In this document: piece by piece, positions 50,698 through 56,922 of the stretch
Position numbering within the stretch: position 1 is the first letter of the stretch
Layout: each line of letters begins with the position of its first letter
From: [Mycobacterium] vasticus
GTDB lineage: Bacteria > Actinomycetota > Actinomycetes > Mycobacteriales > Mycobacteriaceae
Direction of reading: 5' to 3'
NCBI RefSeq assembly: GCF_020181595.1
Contig: NZ_CP084028.1
Span: 160,929 to 217,850 of the forward strand
Length of the DNA stretch: 56,922 bases
The notes under the pieces: model-generated
What the model was told of the DNA's origin: nothing
The model's database searches: none
Seen by the model: only the letters and a program-made list of their open reading frames with translations
Made by a program: the position numbers and the translations under genes

Positions 50698-53600
50698 CAG
50701 TCCTGCCTCTCCGGATCGGTGTTGCCGGTCTCCGGTGTTGCGCCGGAACGACTTTGGTACTCGGCGACCAGACGCAGCAGTGCCTCGCCGTGCGGCCGGC
50801 GGCCCGGGCGGATGTCGCACGAACCGGCCTTGGACTCCTGGATCTGCACGTTGGGATCCAGCGTCACCCCGAGCAGGTCGTTGGCGGCGTCTCCGCTGAC
50901 CACCGCGTCGCCGCCGACTCCCCAGTGATACGGCAGCCCGATCTGGTGCACCGTGTGCCCGCCCACCACCAATGGCGTCATCCGATCGGTCACCAGCACG
51001 CGGGCCTCGATTGCCGCCCGCGGCGAGATGATGGTGGCCCAGCCGTAGTTCTCCAGGCCTCGTTCGGCGGCCAGCGCCGGCGACACTTCGCAGAACATCT
51101 CCGGCTGCAGCTCGGCCAGGTACGGCAGCCAGCGGCTCATCCCGCCGGCGGTGTGGTGCTCGGTCAGCCGATAGGTGGTGAACACGTAGGGGTAGACGTC
51201 GGCGCCCGGCTCGCCGGCGCTGGGGGCGGACAGATTGTCCTTGCGGGGGAAGGTGATTCGGGCAGGGTTGCGCTGTTGAGCGTGCAGCGCGTTGACCACC
51301 GGGGATTCCTGCGGTTCGTAGTGCGTGGGCAGTGGGCCGTCGACGACGCCCTTGGGCGCGAACAGCCAGCCCTTGCCGTCGGGCTGCATCACGAACGGGT
51401 CGTCGCCGGCCAACGCAGCCGGGCCACCGGTCGCCGGATCACCCGACGATCCCGGGGCGCGGTCGATCACGAAGTCAGGCACGTCATCGCCCACCCAGCG
51501 GCCCTGATCGGCGTCCCACCAGATGTATTTCTTACGGTCGCTCCACGGCACGCCGGCCGGGTCGGCCGAGGCCCGGTTGTACAGGATCCGGCGATCGGCC
51601 GGCCAGGCCCAACCCCACTGCGACTGGGTGCGGCCCGGCCCACCACGGTGCACCCGACGGGCGGCCTGATTGACCCCCTCGGCGTACACGCCGGAATAGA
51701 TCCAGCAGCCGGCGGCCGTCGATCCGTCGGCGCGCAGCTCGGTGAAACCCGACAGGCACCGGCCGGCCTCGTCGCCGGTCAGTTGGTGGCCGTTGATCTC
51801 GGCGAGCACGAACTGCGGATCGGGATCGCCGTGTTCGTCAACGGGGTAGTCCCAGACCAGATCCAGCAGCGGCCGGTCGGCCGGATCGGTGGAGCCGGCC
51901 AGCTTGGCGCGAATCCGGTTACCCAGCTCGACGAAGAACGCCAGCTCGCTGATGGCATCCCCCGGCGGTTCGACGGCCTTGTGCCGCCACTGCAGCAGTC
52001 GCTGGGTCTGGGTGAACGTCCCGGCCTTCTCCACGTGACTGGCAGCCGGCAGGAAGAACACCTCGGTGTCGATGTCTTCCGTGCGCAGCTCGCCGGAGGC
52101 GATCTCCGGTCCGTCCTTCCACCAGGTGGCCGACTCGATCAGGTTCAGGTCACGGACCACCAGCCACTTCAGGTGCGACATGCCCAGGCGCTGCTGGCGG
52201 CCGTTGGCCGAACCGACGGCCGGGTTCTGGCCGAGCAGGAAGTAGCCCTGCACCTCGTCGTCGAGCATCCCGGTGACGGTCTGATAGGTGCCGTGCGCGC
52301 CGGTCAGCCGCGGCAGATAGTCGAAGCCCCAGTGGTTTTCGGCATGCGCGGCCTCGCCCCACCACGCCTTGAGCAGGCTCACGGTGTAGGCGTCGGCGTT
52401 GGCCCAGAATCCCTTCTGCTGCTTGGAGGCGACCGCGGCCAGGTAATCCGCCAGGGTGTCGTGCTTGCCGGCCTGCGGCATCGGCAGATAGCCGGGCAGC
52501 ATGTCGAACAGCGTCGGGATGTCGGTGGAGCCCTGGATGCTGGCGTGCCCACGCAGCGCCATGATCCCGCCGCCCGGGCGGCCCACATTGCCCAGCAGCA
52601 ACTGCAGGATCGCGGCGGTGCGGATGTACTGGGCGCCCAAGGTGTGCTGGGTCCATCCGACGGCGTAGGCGAAGCAGGTGGTGCGCTCCCGCCCCGAATT
52701 GGCCGTCACCGCGGCGGCCAGGTAGTCGAATGCGGCCCCGTCGATGCCGCAGACCTCGCGGACCATGTCGCGGGTGTAGCGGGCATAGTGCCGCTTGAGG
52801 ATCTGGAACACCGTGCGCGGGTGCTGCAGCGTCACGTCGGTCACCGGCGAGCCGGCCTCGTCTCGTTGATAGGCCCATGTCGCGTTGTCGTAGCTGCCGG
52901 TGGTCGGGTCGAACCCCGAGAACAGCCCACCCAGATCCTCGGTGTCGCGGAAGTCCTCACCGACCAGCGTCGCGGCGTTGGTATAGGCCAGCACGTAGTC
53001 ACCGAACCACAGGTCCTCGGTGAGGATGTGGTTGATCAGCGCACCCAGCAGCACCACGTCGGATCCAGCCCGGATCGGAATGTGCTTGTCGCACACCGCC
53101 GATGTCCGGGTGAAGCGCGGGTCGACGTGGATCACCACGGCGCCGCGGGCTTTGGCCTCGGCCACCCACTGGAATCCCACCGGATGGCATTCGGCCATGT
53201 TCGAGCCCTGGATGACAATGCAGTCGGCATTGGCCATGTCTTGCAGGAATTGCGTCGCCCCACCGCGACCGAAGGAGGCTCCCAGACCGGGAACCGTGGC
53301 GGAGTGTCAAATACGAGCTTGGTTGTCTATCTGTATGACACCGGCGGCGGTGAAGAGCTTCTTGATGACGTAGTTCTCTTCGTTGTCCAGCGTGGCGCCA
53401 CCCAGCGAGGCGATGCCCATGGTTCGGCGCAGTGCGCGCCCATTTTCGTCGGCGTCCTGCCAGCCTTCACGCCGCGAGGCGATGAATCGGTCGGCCACCA
53501 TGTCGATCGCGGCGTCGAGATCCAGCGGCTGCCAGTCGGTGGCCCGCGGCGCGCGGTAGAGCACGGTGATCTGCCGGCCGGGGGAGTTCACCAGTTGCTC

Positions 53601-53873
53601 GCTGGCTGCGCCCTTGGGGCACAACCGGCCCCGGGAGATCGGCGAGTCCGGATCGCCCTCGATGCCGACGACCTTCTCGTCTTTGACGTAGACGCGTTGG
53701 CCGCAGCCCACCGCACAGTACGGGCAGACGCTGGCCACCACTCGGTCAGCGGTCGCGGTTCGTGGGGTGGTCTCGCGGGTGTGTTCGGACGTCACCGCGG
53801 GGCCGCGGCCCAGCAAGTCACCGGTGCGCAGTTGCCGGATCACCGGCCAGCCAAGGAACTTTCGCTCACTCAT
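50697..53873 (-). CDS. fdhA: formate dehydrogenase catalytic subunit, selenoprotein (UGA read as selenocysteine)
   Basis: Oxidises formate to CO2 at a molybdopterin centre coordinated by selenocysteine. 1058 residues with Sec189 at the in-frame TGA 53307-53309; the frame is otherwise open across it. An N-terminal [4Fe-4S] site uses C50, C53, C57 and C85 (CPYCAVGC ... RLCPKG). Around the UGA the protein reads DNQARI-Sec-HSATVPGLGASFGRG, matching E. coli FdoG/FdnG (DNQARV-Sec-HGPTV). Later segments (AECHPVGFQW, VHVDPRFTRT, GWTQHTLGAQYIRTAAILQLLLGNVGRPGGG, RILYNRASADP) also follow FdoG. There is no twin-arginine signal, so it should stay in the cytoplasm. Conventional gene calling would split it into a 188-residue and an 846-residue gene. 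Confidence 0.95.
53277..53309 (-). promoter_or_regulatory. UGA selenocysteine codon and bacterial SECIS hairpin in fdhA
   Basis: On the minus strand, UGA is followed after 11 bases by GGUUCCC-GGUCU-GGGAGCC (53295-53277), a 7-bp stem closing the pentaloop GGUCU. The 11-base spacing, the GGUCU loop and the unpaired U on the 5' arm are the same as in E. coli fdhF SECIS as I remember it. It would be bound by the C-terminus of SelB. Confidence 0.9.
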
Positions 53874-53922
53874 TGTCCGAGCCTAACCGCGGCGCACCAC
53901 CCCGGCGAGCATGATGGGGAAC

Positions 53923-54744
53923 ATGGGTCGGGTCATACGCCGCAATGCCCGGCACCTTCGCGCCGGCACGACGACGCAACGTGAGGAGACTCTGGCTGTC
54001 GAGGAGCCGCTGGAAATCCGAGTGAATGGCGCTCCGCTCAGCGTCACGATGCGTACCCCCGGAGCCGATGTCGAACTGGTCCAGGGGTTTCTGCTCACCG
54101 AGGGGATCATCGCCGGCCGCGACGACGTGGTGACGGCACGCTACTGCTGCGGCACCGGGCAGAACCCACCGCAGGACTACAACGTGCTCGAGGTGACGCT
54201 GGCCGAGCACGTACCCCGACCGGACGTGGATCTGACCCGCAACTTCTACACCAGCTCGTCGTGCGGGGTGTGCGGCAAGGCATCTCTGGAAGCGGTGCGG
54301 CTGGCCAGCCGCTACGGCCCCGGCGACGATCCGGTGCGGGTCAGCGCGGCGGCCCTGACGGCGATGCCCGACCAACTGCGGGCCGCCCAGGACATGTTCG
54401 CCCGTACCGGCGGACTGCATGGCGCCGCGTTGTTCGACGCAGGTGGGTCGCTGCTGGTGGTTCGCGAAGATGTCGGACGGCACAATGCGGTCGACAAGGT
54501 GATCGGCTGGGCGCTCGAACACGGTCGGGTACCGCTGACCGGGACGGTGCTGCTGGTCAGCGGGCGGGCGTCGTTCGAGCTGACCCAGAAGGCGGTGATG
54601 GCCGGGGTGCCGCTGCTGGCCGCGGTGTCCGCCCCGTCGTCGCTGGCCGTCGATCTGGCTGCCGAAGCCGGGTTGACGCTGGTGGCGTTTCTGCGTGGCG
54701 ACGCGATGAACGTCTACACCAGGCCAGACCGCGTCATCGGGTAA
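53923..54744 (+). CDS. fdhD: formate dehydrogenase accessory sulfurtransferase
   Basis: 273 residues from the ATG at 53923 (ATGs at 53911 and 53914 also in frame). It transfers sulfur from a cysteine desulfurase to the molybdenum cofactor of FdhA, needed for activity. The active-site CxxC is C114-G-V-C117 in [13 protein letters not shown]. Other family text: [69 protein letters not shown]. Divergent from fdhA across about 50 bases, so the promoter region is shared. Confidence 0.94.
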   Translation: MGRVIRRNARHLRAGTTTQREETLAVEEPLEIRVNGAPLSVTMRTPGADVELVQGFLLTEGIIAGRDDVVTARYCCGTGQNPPQDYNVLEVTLAEHVPRPDVDLTRNFYTSSSCGVCGKASLEAVRLASRYGPGDDPVRVSAAALTAMPDQLRAAQDMFARTGGLHGAALFDAGGSLLVVREDVGRHNAVDKVIGWALEHGRVPLTGTVLLVSGRASFELTQKAVMAGVPLLAAVSAPSSLAVDLAAEAGLTLVAFLRGDAMNVYTRPDRVIG

Positions 54745-54867
54745 GAATCGGGATATTGTCCGCAAGAGCGGGAGATCACGGCTCGATCAACTTGCATCTT
54801 CGGGTTCAGGCATTAGTGTGACCAATCTGAGTAATACCTGGCCGGATTCCGTAGAACGAGGTGCACG

Positions 54868-56103
<1,236 letters not shown>

Positions 56104-56114
56104 GCGCCGGTTCG

Positions 56115-56922
56115 TCAGCCCGTCTGTTTCCAGTCGTCGTCGGTGAGGTCCCACCGGCCAACACGGTCGTCGTAGTCCATTTCTTCGTAGCTGCGGAGTA
56201 GTCCCTCGAAGGCTTCGTCGTAGCCGGGTTCGCCGGGTTGGGGTTCGTCGAGGTCGGGCCAGCCCGGTGGTGGTGGTTGGGGGTCGGGTGGGTCGTCTTC
56301 GGGTGGGCTGCGGTGGTGGTCGAGGGTGGCTTCGATGAGGTGGAAGGGGTTGATGCGGGGTTGGCCGTGGTCGAGTGTGGGTGGGGGGATCCATTCGACC
56401 CGGCCGGACTGTCCGAGTTGGGTGGTCCAACCCTGTTCGGTGGCCATCCGGTTATCCGGGGCGCAGGCGAGTGCGAGCTTGTCGACGTCGGTCTGGCCGT
56501 TGTTGGCCCAGTCGTTGTCGAGGTGATGGGCCTGGCACAGGTACCCCGGCACGGTGCATCCGGGTCGGGTGCAGCCGCGGTCGCGGGCGTGCAGGACGAT
56601 GCGTTGATCGGCGGAGGCGAGGCGTTTGGTGCGGCCCAGCCACAGGGCCCGGCCTTGCCCGTCGAAGATGCTCAGGTAATGCCAGGCGTGGGAAGCCATG
56701 CGCAGCAGATCACTCATCGGCAGCAGGGAACCACCGGCGGTGTGGGCGGTGCCGGCGGCGGCCTGCAGCTCGGCCAGGGTGGCAGTGACGATCACGGTGA
56801 CCGGCAGGCCGTTGAGCTGCCCGAGGTCCCCGCAAGCCAGGGTGGCCCGTAGCGCGGCCAACACCGCGTCGTGGTGGCGTTGATCGCGGGTGCGGTGATC
56901 GTGGTCGATCTGCTCCTGACTC
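56115..56922 (-). CDS. DUF222/HNH endonuclease-domain protein (13E12 family), 5' end outside window
   Basis: The frame is open to the window edge (IDHDHRTRDQRHHDAVLAALRATLACGDLGQLNG at the visible start). The visible part holds the end of DUF222 and an HNH domain: ADQRIVLHARDRGCTRPGCTVPGYLCQAHHLDNDWANNGQTDVDKLALACAPDNRM, with the zinc-type cysteines and H-H pair. The C-terminus is acidic and proline-rich. These multicopy mycobacterial genes are often SOS-regulated; mobile or endonuclease activity is not proved. Members are so similar that recombination between copies is possible. Confidence 0.88.
   Translation of the reverse strand, partial: SQEQIDHDHRTRDQRHHDAVLAALRATLACGDLGQLNGLPVTVIVTATLAELQAAAGTAHTAGGSLLPMSDLLRMASHAWHYLSIFDGQGRALWLGRTKRLASADQRIVLHARDRGCTRPGCTVPGYLCQAHHLDNDWANNGQTDVDKLALACAPDNRMATEQGWTTQLGQSGRVEWIPPPTLDHGQPRINPFHLIEATLDHHRSPPEDDPPDPQPPPPGWPDLDEPQPGEPGYDEAFEGLLRSYEEMDYDDRVGRWDLTDDDWKQTG

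Noticed and set aside
53238..53309. fdhA as a pseudogene with a nonsense mutation
   Set aside because: UGA is at the exact Sec position of the family, with SECIS hairpin and all Sec factors nearby and no other damage.
50754..53984. Very long open frame (1076 codons) on the + strand opposite fdhA
   Set aside because: A GC-rich codon-bias shadow; its translation has no family features, while the minus strand encodes a full formate dehydrogenase.

Overview
This 56.9-kb, high-GC window comes from a mycobacterium, most likely an environmental non-tuberculous species. The evidence is a gene order that, as I recall it, follows M. tuberculosis Rv0247c-Rv0276 (Sdh1 succinate dehydrogenase, acr2, nirBD, narK, the 5-oxoprolinase subunits, fadD2, fadE6, the glyoxalase/TetR pair and a DUF2236 gene), plus a GGxGG-repeat (PGRS) protein and a DUF222/HNH (13E12-family) gene. 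No database search was possible, so synteny and family statements rest on remembered families and visible motifs.

Layout. 0.2-1.7 kb: an inositol monophosphatase and a type II VapBC module with a double palindromic operator. 1.75-5.7 kb: the sdhC-sdhA-sdhB operon and a small conserved gene. 5.8-6.35 kb: hsp20/acr2 behind an HspR-type operator and an ECF-sigma-type promoter. 6.4-14.1 kb: nitrate/nitrite assimilation, with a GlnR-like box, nirBD, two narK paralogues, a sirohydrochlorin chelatase (sirohaem supply for NirB) and an NnaR-like regulator reduced to its DNA-binding domain. 14.3-22.4 kb: an SbtA-type bicarbonate transporter, pxpC/pxpB and the fused oxoprolinase, and an iron-siderophore binding lipoprotein. 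22.3-31.3 kb: an accessory catabolic cluster (XRE+TetR regulator, acyl-CoA dehydrogenase, APH-like kinase, SDR, PucR regulator, SnoaL-like protein, acyl-CoA ligase, KshA-like Rieske oxygenase) that looks built for a steroid-like or acyl-CoA substrate. 31.3-40.2 kb: fadD2, a fused DoxD/DoxA protein, fadE6, a 2-hydroxyacid dehydrogenase, two TetR regulators, a VOC protein and a DUF2236 protein. 40.4-41.5 kb: a secreted protein made of two tandem repeats, with a clear promoter and terminator.

41.5-54.7 kb is a complete selenocysteine system and its client. tRNA-Sec, selA and selB form one transcription unit, with selD divergent. Then comes an inserted-looking accessory segment (vapBC, a DUF2945 Tudor gene, a NACHT NTPase with C-terminal membrane segments), followed by the formate dehydrogenase operon fdhA-fdhB-nrfD-like and divergent fdhD. 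fdhA contains an in-frame UGA at 53307-53309 followed at standard spacing by a bacterial SECIS hairpin, so it encodes one 1058-residue selenoprotein and is not two broken genes. The 3' ends of selD and the neighbouring vapC carry a shared 39-bp tail in the same reading frame, a likely footprint of how the accessory segment joined the locus.

54.8 kb to the end: a PGRS-repeat protein with a Sec-type signal peptide in place of a PE domain, and a DUF222/HNH gene cut by the window edge.
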